Positions 17,198 to 26,557 are shown, counted from the first letter of the stretch. The stretch: 64,000 nt of DNA from Richelia sp. SL_2_1 (GCA_012033205.1 JAAUSO010000005.1:30233-94232); one strand, 5' to 3'. A program made the numbers and translations. Notes: generated by a model from the letters alone, not told the origin.

Positions 17198-20100
17198 TTA
17201 TTTCTTCTTCGCTGCTGCGGAAACAGGTAATTGTAAATTCTGGTTATAAACAAATTTATTATTAATTTCTACTTGTCGTTTGGGAAGATTATTTCGAGAA
17301 TTTAATGCATCTAAAGGAGAAACTTGTAAGATATATTTACCAACAGGAACTCCATCAAGACGATAAAGACCAAAGCTGTCAGTCGTACTAGATAATACTC
17401 GTTTGCCAGTATTAGTTACTAGTTCTACACGGACTTCTGTCAAAGGTTGCCCGGATGTATCTGTAACTTTTCCTGCAACTCCATATTCAGCCCTGACGGG
17501 GAAATCTACGCGAGTGACTCCTGAAGAAGCCACTTCGGCGACTAAACTAGTTTTAGATATTGCCAGTTCGATGGGTAATTCTTCGGGTTCGAGTTCCACA
17601 ACGTAGACACCTTCAGGTAAATTACCGACAAAGAAATTACCTTTGGAGTCAGTTCTAGCAGAACCAAGATTTTTATTATTAGTATCGTAAATGCGGACAA
17701 TAGAACCGCTTAAATGAAAGCCTTTGCTTCCTTCTTCCACTGCCAGTTTACCGGCAATTGCTCCACGTTCCTTGCTAATGCCGCTGTATCTCGCCGGAGT
17801 CATTTTACCACCAGCAACGGACATATCGGAAGTTAAGGATAAACTGAGACGACCGTCATCTAATCCACCGAAACTAACTCCTCTAGAAGGTATAGCTTCA
17901 TAATTAAGTCTAGCAAATAGACCCGGTAGTACTTGCATACTTGCCCCTGCGATCGGTCCGATTTCTCCATCGCTGATTGCTAATCCCACATTCCAACTTA
18001 GGTCTTTAAAATTATTAGGATTATGACCAACACCTAGGGAATAACGAGGAGGAGCGCTTCGACCAAATTCAGAACCGAAAGATAATTGATAATTACGATT
18101 CAAATCATATCTTAAATCTGAGATGTATGCATCTCCATAACTGTTAAAAGATAATCGAGTTGAACGATTCGGTGTAAAGAAAGCATTGAATAGATAATCA
18201 CCAAAAATATCTGGTCTACCACTCAGAGATAAGTTAGAAAAGGGACGAGCATAAAAAGTAGGTAAAATATATTCATCAGAATCGCTATCATCTTTACGAC
18301 TGCGAGCAACAAATCCTATATTTAGTTTATTATTAAAACGATATCTTGCTTCTAAACTATGATTATATTGTTCCCCGTTAAAGATTTCATTGCTTGCTCT
18401 ACCTCGTCGATAATTTTGAGGTAGTGACTGAGAATTAGCATTTATTTCTAATTTATCCAAATCTATATCTAAATCTGCGGAATAACCAACTTTATCAAAA
18501 GAATTTCCCACACTTGCTGATAGGATAACGGGATTTGCTAAACGCCAAATTAACCCTGCTTGTCCTTGAAAAGAATTAGGAATTGCTTGTAGAGAACCTT
18601 CAAAAGTTAAATTATTGGAAAGTCCTTGACGTAATTGGTAAAAACCAACTAATTTACCTTCATCTGTCGAATTAAAATCGCTGAATAAACTATCTTGAAC
18701 TAAATTACCACTAAAACCTAATCCACCTAATTGGACGTTACCTCCTGCTGGTAATAGTAAATCAGAAGCGTTGATTCTGACAGTGCGAATATCAATAGGA
18801 GCGCGTAAATTATTGCGTTCAAAAACTAAAACTTCAATTTCACTACTTTGACCAACAGGTAATCTGACATTAACAAATTCGTATATTCCATCAAATCCTA
18901 CCTGTTGTTCTGCAACTGTAATTCCACTCACTCTTAACTGTACAACACTTGTTGGTGGAACTCTACCGCTAAATGTTTGTGTGGATTGAGAACGTCTGGG
19001 TAAAAGTTCGTTGGCGCTGTAACTAGAACGAAAATATTCTGTTGGTAAATTACTATAACCAAATTGTAAACCTGTAAGGTCAAGTCCATTTACAAGTGGA
19101 TGTAAACCGACTCTTTGACGACCTAATTGATAGCGAAATTGACCGCTACGTTTATAAAAGAAATATTCAGTTAAATTTGGCTGATTACGAAAATTATTAT
19201 TCATTTGTACCCGCCAAGTTCCACCTGCAAGTCTTCCATCTAAAAGTGTATAACTTTGCAAGTTTGTATTTCTCGGAGTACCAACAATATTTAATTCTTG
19301 TCGTAGTCTAGAAATGCCGGTACTAGGTGCAAAAAATTCCGGTTTTAGTTGAGCATTAGTTAGAGGTTTTCTACTACCTCCACGCCAAGGTAAATCAGCG
19401 AGTAAGGTTAAATCGGCTGTATTTAATTCTAAAGTTATTCCTAATTTTTCTTGAAGTATTTCTTTGCTAACGTAATTTAAATCATTGATTGTTTTTAGTA
19501 CGTTGGGTGGAAAATTGATTGTTCCTAAAGGAGTTTGAGTTTCAATTCCAGCACTAGATTTATTAACAGAAAATCCACTAATTTCACTAAAAGTTTCTAA
19601 AGGAATTAACAGAGTATTATTCTCTTCAATAATATCTATAACTCCCACTTCTTGACCGTTAATGACAACGCCAACAAGAAAAGGTTCTCCTGGTATTTGT
19701 GCTAATTTAATTAAGTTGTTATCTCGTAGCTTATCTATTAAAGAATCACGTAAAGAATTAGTATTTTGATTGTTATTATTTGTAGCGGCAATATTTGGTT
19801 TTGGATTTAAATTTGGAATATTATTATTTTCTTGATTTTCTTTTTCTGGATTAGAAAGAGCAATTTCTCCAGACTTTTTAATATCAATGTTAACAGAATT
19901 GCCAATAGTATTATTTAGAGAAGCAGATATAGAAGCAGTAATTAATTCTTGAACCACTGCGATAATTTTTGCAGTATTGATGTTTGTATTACCTGCAATT
20001 TTTTTATTATTGTTATTATTACTGGTATTGGGTTCTAAATTTTGGTTATTGCTGGTTTCTGCTGATTTGGTAGAGGATTCCAATTGAGAATAATTTTCTG

Positions 20101-20638
20101 TTTGCGGCTCGATTGTATCGTCAATACTATTGTTAATTGAAGCGTATAAAGAAACATTGATTAATTGCTGTACCGTCGCCAGAATTTTTTCAATCGCATT
20201 CTTTTCCACAGAGTGATTTTCAACTACTGTTTGCTTATTCCTATTCCGATCTAAAATGACTAATCTCTCTCTACCTCCTTCCTCTGCGTACTCTGCGTCT
20301 CTGCGGTTTTTATCTTGGTAATCTTCTAGCGGCAAAGTAATAATAGATTTTTGTTCTACTTGTTTGACTGACGTAGAAACTGGTGGAATTGTGGTAAAAG
20401 TGTTATCTTTATGACTTTTTTGCGTATTATTTTGAGAAAATTCAGACTTTTTATTTTCAACATGACAAGGCTTTATTGAAACAGAATTAGCCAGTATTTT
20501 ACCTAGTAAGTTATTTACAAGGTCAGATTTTTGCGACTGATTTTGTAGCAATTCACAACCATTATTTTGGGTTGCAGATTGCGGAGTCAATATACTGACA
20601 ATTGGAGGCTGTGTAGGTGGTAAAGCTAGGTAGAGCAT
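17198..20638 (-). CDS. Usher-like outer-membrane protein with C-terminal carboxypeptidase-regulatory-like domains
   Basis: 1146 residues. Residues 1-315 are low-complexity, Asn/Ser/Thr rich (NNNN runs). From about 318 an usher-type N-domain appears (GEPFLVGVVINGQEVGV ... LLIPLETFSEISGF), then a beta-barrel-like region (450-950) with RYQLGRQRVG and an inserted plug-like beta-sandwich (PPTSVVQLRVSGITVAEQQV, YEFVNVRLPVGQSSEIEV). The C-terminal ~180 residues contain two small beta-sandwich domains of CarboxypepD_reg type (GNFFVGNLPEGVYVVELEPE; GKVTDTSGQPL ... GLYRLDGVPVGKYILQV). In chaperone-usher systems the usher secretes and assembles fibre subunits across the outer membrane. Neighbouring chaperone and subunit genes support this. 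No classical signal peptide is visible at this start. Residues 110-126 are encoded by an intergenic-type repeat. Confidence 0.75.
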   Translation of the reverse strand: MLYLALPPTQPPIVSILTPQSATQNNGCELLQNQSQKSDLVNNLLGKILANSVSIKPCHVENKKSEFSQNNTQKSHKDNTFTTIPPVSTSVKQVEQKSIITLPLEDYQDKNRRDAEYAEEGGRERLVILDRNRNKQTVVENHSVEKNAIEKILATVQQLINVSLYASINNSIDDTIEPQTENYSQLESSTKSAETSNNQNLEPNTSNNNNNKKIAGNTNINTAKIIAVVQELITASISASLNNTIGNSVNIDIKKSGEIALSNPEKENQENNNIPNLNPKPNIAATNNNNQNTNSLRDSLIDKLRDNNLIKLAQIPGEPFLVGVVINGQEVGVIDIIEENNTLLIPLETFSEISGFSVNKSSAGIETQTPLGTINFPPNVLKTINDLNYVSKEILQEKLGITLELNTADLTLLADLPWRGGSRKPLTNAQLKPEFFAPSTGISRLRQELNIVGTPRNTNLQSYTLLDGRLAGGTWRVQMNNNFRNQPNLTEYFFYKRSGQFRYQLGRQRVGLHPLVNGLDLTGLQFGYSNLPTEYFRSSYSANELLPRRSQSTQTFSGRVPPTSVVQLRVSGITVAEQQVGFDGIYEFVNVRLPVGQSSEIEVLVFERNNLRAPIDIRTVRINASDLLLPAGGNVQLGGLGFSGNLVQDSLFSDFNSTDEGKLVGFYQLRQGLSNNLTFEGSLQAIPNSFQGQAGLIWRLANPVILSASVGNSFDKVGYSADLDIDLDKLEINANSQSLPQNYRRGRASNEIFNGEQYNHSLEARYRFNNKLNIGFVARSRKDDSDSDEYILPTFYARPFSNLSLSGRPDIFGDYLFNAFFTPNRSTRLSFNSYGDAYISDLRYDLNRNYQLSFGSEFGRSAPPRYSLGVGHNPNNFKDLSWNVGLAISDGEIGPIAGASMQVLPGLFARLNYEAIPSRGVSFGGLDDGRLSLSLTSDMSVAGGKMTPARYSGISKERGAIAGKLAVEEGSKGFHLSGSIVRIYDTNNKNLGSARTDSKGNFFVGNLPEGVYVVELEPEELPIELAISKTSLVAEVASSGVTRVDFPVRAEYGVAGKVTDTSGQPLTEVRVELVTNTGKRVLSSTTDSFGLYRLDGVPVGKYILQVSPLDALNSRNNLPKRQVEINNKFVYNQNLQLPVSAAAKKK
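20263..20313. repeat. Interspersed repeat inside the usher-like coding region
   Basis: The stretch containing CCTCTGCGTACTCTGCGTCT and CTGCGGTTTTTATC resembles a repeat that is common between genes in Nostocales genomes. Here it is in frame, encoding KNRRDAEYAEEGGRERL, a charged island in an Asn/Thr-rich region. Confidence 0.6.
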
Positions 20639-20833
20639 ACTTAGGACAAAGTTATCAATATTTAGCCTGATATCGGCTATGGACTATGAATTGTAGTTAT
20701 TTTTCATAGGGAAGAGGGAACAGGGAACAGTTAAGAGTCTTCTCCTTCGAGAATTTAATTTAAAGTCCCATCTCGTCAACAGGTTGCTAGTTTCGATTGA
20801 GATAGCGTATCTCCATCCCTTTTTGCTTCCTCC

Positions 20834-21742
20834 CTATTCCCTATTCCCTTTTAAAGAAGTTACAGGCAATTTTGTCGGCTTAGAAGTATTAGCTGTAGCT
20901 TTAACAGTAAAAGGAATACCTTTTTGAATGGGAATGCCACTTAACTCAGCATTGATATCTAAAACGTAGTTACCTGGAGGTAGTTTGTCGGTTAAAGTTT
21001 GCAATATTTTAGGATTTTGGTTTGGTAAAATTGGCGGTAATTTGAGACTTCCAACTTTAACAACATTTGCCGGTAATTTTTGATTAGAATTGCCAACATT
21101 TTTGATAAATTGTGTTGCTTTTGCTCCTGGATATTTAGCAGCTTGCCAAATAGCATATTGTCCTTCCATGCGGATATGAGCATTACCTTTGTTGGAAATA
21201 TCAAATACTGCATTAATTGCATTGGATTTAGTATCCACACTCACCGAATTAACATTACCAATTCGCTTTATTTCTCCCGAATAAGCATAGACAACAACAC
21301 CAATACGAGCTTTAGTCCCAACTGTATTTGATTCAGTATTAGCAACAATTTCTTCAAAATAGATTACAGCACGATGTTCCCCAGAATTAGGTTGAATTTT
21401 AGGGCGAATCGCAAAGCGTAAAGTTTGAGTTCCCTTTGCTGGAATTGTAAATTTAGAGGGAGTAAAAAGAATCCATTGATCTAAAGATTGTTCGGTGGAT
21501 GGTATCTCTTGAAATTGATTTTTTTCATCCATCGTCCAGTTTTGAACATAAGCTCTAATTTGTACTGGCTTGTCATCAAAATTAGTAATTTTAATTGTAT
21601 TAGTACGTCCTTTTCGAGAATTAATATCTAACTCCATCCGGGGAGGACTAACACTCATTTCTAATGCTGTCACACTTGGTATTCCCCAAGTTAATAACGC
21701 AATTAAACTTAGTCCTATTGCTTTTGCTGTTTTCTGCAACAT
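20834..21742 (-). CDS. PapD-like periplasmic fimbrial chaperone
   Basis: 302 residues from the ATG at 21742 (MLQKTAKAIG), preceded by GAGGAAG 11 bases upstream; the open frame extends to 21796 but would overlap the previous gene. A signal peptide (IGLSLIALLTWGIPSVTA) is followed by an Ig-like domain with the chaperone pattern: LEMSVSPPRMELD, TIKITNFDDKPVQIRAYVQNW, and PAKGTQTLRFAIRP, then a second beta domain. PapD-type chaperones donate a strand to fold fibre subunits in the periplasm. It lies between the subunit genes and the usher-like gene, all on one strand. Confidence 0.75.
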   Translation of the reverse strand: MLQKTAKAIGLSLIALLTWGIPSVTALEMSVSPPRMELDINSRKGRTNTIKITNFDDKPVQIRAYVQNWTMDEKNQFQEIPSTEQSLDQWILFTPSKFTIPAKGTQTLRFAIRPKIQPNSGEHRAVIYFEEIVANTESNTVGTKARIGVVVYAYSGEIKRIGNVNSVSVDTKSNAINAVFDISNKGNAHIRMEGQYAIWQAAKYPGAKATQFIKNVGNSNQKLPANVVKVGSLKLPPILPNQNPKILQTLTDKLPPGNYVLDINAELSGIPIQKGIPFTVKATANTSKPTKLPVTSLKGNRE

Positions 21743-21776
21743 TACGAATTTCACTTCCTCACACGATAAATATCTT

Positions 21777-22325
21777 TTACCCACACTGTTTACCATTTAT
21801 TGGTACGCAAATCTCAATTTCTCCTCGAAATTTACCTGGTACTAAGCTTGATAATTCTCTGAATTCCAAGGTAACTCCACCTGAAATTACAGTAGTTTCA
21901 TCGGGACAATTTTCTATTACGTCAATAGTACCGAAAGGTTTTGGTTCAAACTTATTTCTTTTGAAAGGACTATCTTGTTCAATACTAGGTCTTAATGTGT
22001 ATTTAACATCGTTAGCATTAATCGGTAAATCTGAATTTCTAACCCTCATTTGCCAATAACTTGCTATATCTTTAGTGGTACTCGATTTATAAGGTGAATT
22101 AGTTGATAATGTTTGTTGTTTATTATTACCAATTTGTTCTACATCAGCACCAATAATGTCCATTACTGTTAGCTTGGGAGTATCTGTTAATTGAGTAACA
22201 AATGGTTTATCAAGGTTTGCTTGACATCCAATTGAATTTGATTGTGCAAACACTTTTGGTTGTGGTGTTAATGTAATTGCTACAAGTATGCTGAAGTAGC
22301 ATTTAACAATATTGCGGCAGTTCAT
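21777..22325 (-). CDS. Secreted protein of the chaperone-usher locus, possible minor subunit
   Basis: 182 residues with a signal peptide (YFSILVAITLTPQPKVFAQ). The mature part has cysteines near its two ends (IGCQANL; VIENCPDET; EICVPINGKQC) and beta-strand character (GGVTLEFRELSSLVPGKFRGEIEICV). No family recognised. Its position between the pilin-like gene and the chaperone suggests a minor subunit or tip adhesin; this is inference from context. Confidence 0.6.
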   Translation of the reverse strand: MNCRNIVKCYFSILVAITLTPQPKVFAQSNSIGCQANLDKPFVTQLTDTPKLTVMDIIGADVEQIGNNKQQTLSTNSPYKSSTTKDIASYWQMRVRNSDLPINANDVKYTLRPSIEQDSPFKRNKFEPKPFGTIDVIENCPDETTVISGGVTLEFRELSSLVPGKFRGEIEICVPINGKQCG

Positions 22326-22529
22326 TTCTCAATAAAATAAATTTTTTGTTAAGGAAAGAAAGCTATAAATATGAACTACTAGCCTTGATTCATGAAATTC
22401 TTTTTATGTCATCAATTATGATTATTTAAAAACCAATATAATCTGTTATTTTTATTTGATTTGAAAATAATAGTTAGCAATAATATTCATAAGTAATTAC
22501 ATAAATTTTCTTCTGGTAAGATACTGGAA

Positions 22530-22545
22530 GCAGGCATTTGCCTGC
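22530..22545. terminator. Hairpin between subunit genes, possible attenuator
   Basis: Perfect stem GCAGGCA/TGCCTGC with a 2-nt loop, 27 bases after the pilin-like stop codon on the minus strand. There is no strong U-tract, so it may be a partial terminator or 3' end stabiliser that lets the subunit be made in excess of chaperone and usher. Confidence 0.4.
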
Positions 22546-22571
22546 ACCAGAAATCTCAATAGTAAATCTAA

Positions 22572-23144
22572 TTACGGATTTACAATTCGGATCGTAATTT
22601 CACCACCAGTGAATTTTGTACCCTGAGCAATATTGGCATTAGGGAAGTTGAATGTAAAATCTGCTGAGGCTTGCTTATAATTTTGATTAGTGCCGTTTGT
22701 AGCAGTTTCAAGTGTTCCTCCAGATACATCCATAGTCACCTGAGTAGAGGTTCCCCCAATTCCACTTCCAGTGGTAGTTTTGAGAGTATCTTTACTTGCA
22801 GTAACTTCAACATCCGGGTTAGTTGAACCCCCCCAAATTTGGTATAAAACAGGAACTGTTTTGGTCACTGTTAAATTTTCCGATCCAGTTGGGGTTTCTG
22901 TTGATAAGGGTGTGATACCTGCTTTTTCATCGTAAGTTCCTGTTGTTTGATCTACGGAAGTTCCTCCTTGTAAATCTTGTTGGCTAACAATAAATTTCAA
23001 GTCGGAATATGTACGTAGAAAAATTGCTGGAGTTACTTCGACTTCTACTGGTAATATTGCGGATTGTGCGTGAGCAGGTGCTGCAATCATCGCACTACCC
23101 AAAGCTGCTGCACTAGCTGCGAAAATGCCTAGAATCTTCTTCAT
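22572..23144 (-). CDS. Pilin-like secreted major subunit candidate
   Basis: 190 residues with a textbook signal peptide (MKKILGIFAASAAALGSAM ... AHAQ). The mature protein is Thr/Gly/Ser rich, free of cysteine, with strongly alternating beta-strand patterns (VEVEVTPAIFLRTYSDLKF ... TGGEITIRIVNP). It resembles fibre subunits in size, composition and position as first gene of the chaperone-usher block. AGAGGA lies about 10 bases before the ATG. I recognise no specific pilin family; a major-subunit role is inferred from context. Confidence 0.6.
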   Translation of the reverse strand: MKKILGIFAASAAALGSAMIAAPAHAQSAILPVEVEVTPAIFLRTYSDLKFIVSQQDLQGGTSVDQTTGTYDEKAGITPLSTETPTGSENLTVTKTVPVLYQIWGGSTNPDVEVTASKDTLKTTTGSGIGGTSTQVTMDVSGGTLETATNGTNQNYKQASADFTFNFPNANIAQGTKFTGGEITIRIVNP

Positions 23145-23985
23145 TTAAAAATATCCTCTGTTAGTAAAGTAAATGTTGTTTGTTTGATAAAACTCTCTAT
23201 TTCTGACTTATCCAAATTAGTTTGTTAAAGGGATGAATAAAACCTGAAGAATGAAGTTATCGGTAGTATAAAGATACAGATACCTGAATTGTTTATCGAG
23301 CCAATCTTCCGGTATAGTACTTATAATCAAAGGTTTTTTAAAACCATAACTTTAACTTCATACTTGAATTAAGCGGTTTGATAGATATTCCCTGGTAAGC
23401 CGGAGAGCAAGAAAAAACGAAATTTGGTTATCAAGACAATCAAATTAATTAAAATATTTGATTTTTTCTACACATCACCTCCTTTACTGATTAATTTAAA
23501 ATTTTGTAAATTCATCTCGTTTACGTAAGTAATTAACTTTGAAGCGACAATTCATAAACAAGATTCGAGAAAGATTTTTACTAGCAGTTAATTTTTTTTA
23601 ACTACCATTCAATTGATATTGTCGCTTCCATTATCAATAGGAAAATTACTGGAGTTTAGCTTACCGAAAGGTTAATAAGTCGGGTTTTTACTATAAATAT
23701 CGGTAACATCAGAAAACAGTAATAAAAACCCGACTTCTGTGATTATTGTCAAACTCACGTTAATTTGTTCATTGCTTCGTAACAGGTTTACATCAAGAAT
23801 GTAACCTTTACCCCTAAAAGACAACTTCAGTGAGATTATGGAATTACGCAGCGAATAGATAAAAATATTTTCAGTAATAATACGTGATTATTATGTAGAA
23901 GATGATTTAAGTAATTTAGGAGTGGACAGTGAACAGTTGATCTTTAACCTCTAACCTTTAACCTTTGACCTTTAACCTTAATACC
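23145..23985. other. 840-bp divergent intergenic region
   Basis: Separates the chaperone-usher block (minus) from the histidine kinase (plus). Contains the 23677-23736 hairpin and, at its right end, heptamer repeats (CCTTTAACCTTTGACC) that run up to the kinase start codon. No gene seen. Its length suggests a long leader or complex control region for the pilin-like gene. Confidence 0.5.
23677..23736. terminator. GTCGGG/CCCGAC hairpin
   Basis: Arms AAGTCGGGTTTTTA (23677-23690) and TAAAAACCCGACTT (23723-23736). Same family as those at 9808, 16840, 26612 and 34004, but here between divergent genes, so a terminator role is less obvious. Confidence 0.6.
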
Positions 23986-25456
23986 ATGTTTCAAACTACT
24001 CGTCGCCGTCTTGCTATTTGGTATACTGCTGTAACGGCTGTGTTATTGCTGGTGTTTGCTAGTGGCGTGTATCTTTATTTTCGCAATACTTTGATTGAGC
24101 GAATTGATGATACTTTAAATCATGTCGTGGAAGTTGTAGAGCGATCGCTAGTTATTGAAGCTGTAAACTCGAATCAAGCTCAATTTCATGTAAATGTGGA
24201 AGCAAGTTTTCGCGATAATACCGACACCACAGAAGACGATCGCATTGATTTAGAATGGTTTAGCCCCACTGGTAAATTACTTTGGTCAACTTTATCCGAA
24301 CCTTTGAATATTCCCATTCATTTCAATCCTATGGGTGAAACTGTGCGGGTAGATAGAAGGGATAAGGAGATGGTAAGCCACTCTCGTGCGGAGGTTCCCT
24401 CCGTTGAGAGAAGTGGCGCAACCCGAAGGGGGAGAGAAGGGGATGGAGGAATAGAAACTGTTTCTCCGATATTGTTGCGACAAGTGACTCAAAGGGTAGA
24501 AGTTGGACGAGAAGTTTTAGGATATCTACGGGTGAGTCATCCTTGGTTTGAAGTGACAAAACCTAGTCGTCAGTTAATTGTTGATTTGGCTTTCGGTATT
24601 GGTTGGATGCTGCTTTCTGTGGCTGCTAGCGGCTGGTTTCTTGCGGGGTTAGCAATGCAACCTGTACGGGAATCTTATCAACATCTTAAGCAGTTTACCG
24701 CTGATGCTTCTCACGAACTCAGAAGCCCCATAGCATTAATTCAAACTAATGTCCAAGTTGCTCTGAATGAGTTGGAAATAACTCAAACACAAGGGGTTAA
24801 TGTAGAACATTATCAACAACAGTTAAGAATAGTAGAACGATTAACGCAGCGTCTTGGTAAATTAGTCAATGATTTACTATTTTTAGCACGTCAGGATAGT
24901 GGAATTAGCGCTTACGAATTTTCTGATTGTCCTATAGATGCTTTGTTAATGGAAATAGTTGAAGAACAACAATTATTAGCTGCGGAAAAAATATTACCCT
25001 TGCTTGAAATTAATTGAATCTCCGCAAACTGAAACTAATCCCGAATTGCTTGATGATTGGTTTTCTTTAATGGGTAATTGGGAACAATTAGTACGTTTAT
25101 TTACTAATTTGATTGGTAATGCTTTACGCTATACCCCAGAAAATGGCAAAGTAGAAGTTGAATTAATGCGTGTGGAAATTACAAATCGCTCCCTACTACA
25201 AATAAAGGTAAAAGATAACGGTATTGGTATTCCATCTGAAGCTTTACCGCGTTTATTTGACCGTTTTTATCGAGTAGATCCAGCACGCAGTCACGGTTCA
25301 GGAAATACTTTTACTAAAAATACTGCTGGTTCGGGTTTAGGATTAGCTATCTGTCGGGCAATTATTGAAAATCATCAAGGAATTATAAAAATTGCAAGCA
25401 GTCTTGGTGAGGGTACAACAGTTACTGTGAGTTTGCCAATTATTCTTGAGTCTTAA
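23986..25456 (+). pseudogene. Sensor histidine kinase split by a frame error
   Basis: Starts at ATG 23986 (MFQTTRRRLAIWYTAV). First frame: membrane helix, periplasmic loop, second helix (WMLLSVAASGWFLAGLA), then the dimerisation domain with FTADASHELRSPIAL (phospho-His). It ends early at 25017 (LLEIN). The ATPase half continues in another frame from about 25004 (LKLIESPQTE) with N-box NLIGNALRYTP, DNGIGIP, RLFDRFYRVD and GSGLGLAI. The total length (1471 nt) needs one base removed or two added near 24985-25010, between the H and ATPase domains. All kinase motifs are otherwise intact. No response regulator is adjacent. A hairpin repeat at 24377-24417 is inserted in frame in the periplasmic part. 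Confidence 0.85.
24377..24417. repeat. Hairpin repeat inserted in frame in the kinase gene
   Basis: Nested arms GCCACTCTC / GAGAGAAGTGGC with inner CGGAGG-TTC-CCTCCG. It encodes part of the stretch SHSRAEVPSVERSGATRRG, which does not look like sensor-domain sequence. Likely an interspersed palindrome that spread into the coding region. Confidence 0.6.
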
Positions 25457-25692
25457 TTATTTACACTAAAAATGTTTCTAGCGGCTGATTTAAATTTCTT
25501 CTAGTGACAGATGCGGATGAGTAACTGTACCTATTAAGGTAATTGATGAAGCTTGAGTAACTGATGCCAATCATAATTAATCTTTACTTTTTCGATAAGT
25601 TTTTTTGTCGCGGTTCTACAAGTTTATTGTTTGCTGTTAATTAGGTTAATTAAGATTAATTCAGCAAAAATCTATGTATAAACATAATAATT

Positions 25693-25697
25693 GGAGG
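25693..25697 (+). promoter_or_regulatory. Ribosome binding site GGAGG deciding the DUF2267 start
   Basis: GGAGG eight bases before the ATG at 25706 (spacer AAGATTCA). It makes the upstream TTG at 25691 unlikely as the start. Confidence 0.75.
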
Positions 25698-25705
25698 AAG
25701 ATTCA

Positions 25706-26557
25706 ATGCCGATTAATTTAAGAGAAGATGTTGCATTTATTATACTCAAAAAAATTCAAGAAACTGGTGGTGAAGGAAAGCACGAAGTAGGCTTTAATAA
25801 AACTGATTTTACTGGTCGAGAGTTAACTGAAAGTGACTTTTTAGGTCATTTAGATTATCTCAACCAAAAGCAGTATATTAAAGCTGATTTTTCAGGCAAT
25901 GCATATGCAAATCAAGAAGATGTTCCCAGTGCAGTTAATCCTAAAGAGTTTGATTTAAGAGTTGCGAATACTTTCGGTGCTAAAGATGGTCCTCTTCCTC
26001 ATTTAATTACTTTTGAAAAAGCAGAATTGACTGAAAAAGGACAAAAGTTACTGGCAAAAATGGAGCAAAATCCTCCTCAAGATTTAGAAAAAGGACCAAG
26101 TACTCTAATTGCAACTAAAGATATGCCTTTCTTAGAAAAGGTAATGCTTAAGGGTAATTTAAATGATATCTTTGATGCTAGAGATATAAGCGAAGTGGTA
26201 TTCCGTACCATGCGAGATATGATGACTACGGAAGCATCCGAACGGGTTTCCCAAGAATTACATGAACCAGCAGAAATCACGAAGGATAAAGCTTTACAAA
26301 ATGAAATTGCCGATTTATGGAAAGACACTAACCCTATCGTGGCTTTTTTAAGCAGAGTTCGTCCACCTCTTAAAATTAAATCTGACACGTTCTTATTCCG
26401 CATTCGTCAAGAAGGTAGTTTACAAAGCAATGTAGACGAAAAAATGGTAGTTAAAGCCGTATTTTCGGCAACTAAAGACGAATTATCTCCAGAAAGAATT
26501 AAAGAAATTGAGCAATTTCTACCCGATCAGATTCTTCAATTGTGGCAAGAAGCTTAA
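25706..26557 (+). CDS. DUF2267 domain protein
   Basis: 283 residues from the ATG served by GGAGG. Residues 1-130 resemble a winged-helix-like alpha/beta region (DVAFIILKKIQETGGEG, ITFEKAELTEKGQKLLAKM). Residues about 140-280 fit DUF2267 (MPFLEKVMLKGNLNDIFDARDISEVVFRTMRDMM ... LSPERIKEIEQFLPDQILQLW). Soluble, no signal. Function unknown; the two-domain layout recurs in cyanobacteria. A hairpin terminator follows. Confidence 0.75.
   Translation: MPINLREDVAFIILKKIQETGGEGKHEVGFNKTDFTGRELTESDFLGHLDYLNQKQYIKADFSGNAYANQEDVPSAVNPKEFDLRVANTFGAKDGPLPHLITFEKAELTEKGQKLLAKMEQNPPQDLEKGPSTLIATKDMPFLEKVMLKGNLNDIFDARDISEVVFRTMRDMMTTEASERVSQELHEPAEITKDKALQNEIADLWKDTNPIVAFLSRVRPPLKIKSDTFLFRIRQEGSLQSNVDEKMVVKAVFSATKDELSPERIKEIEQFLPDQILQLWQEA

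Noticed and set aside
21570..22059. Plus-strand open frames opposite the chaperone and minor-subunit genes
   Set aside because: Antisense of genes with signal peptides and clear domains; no ribosome sites.
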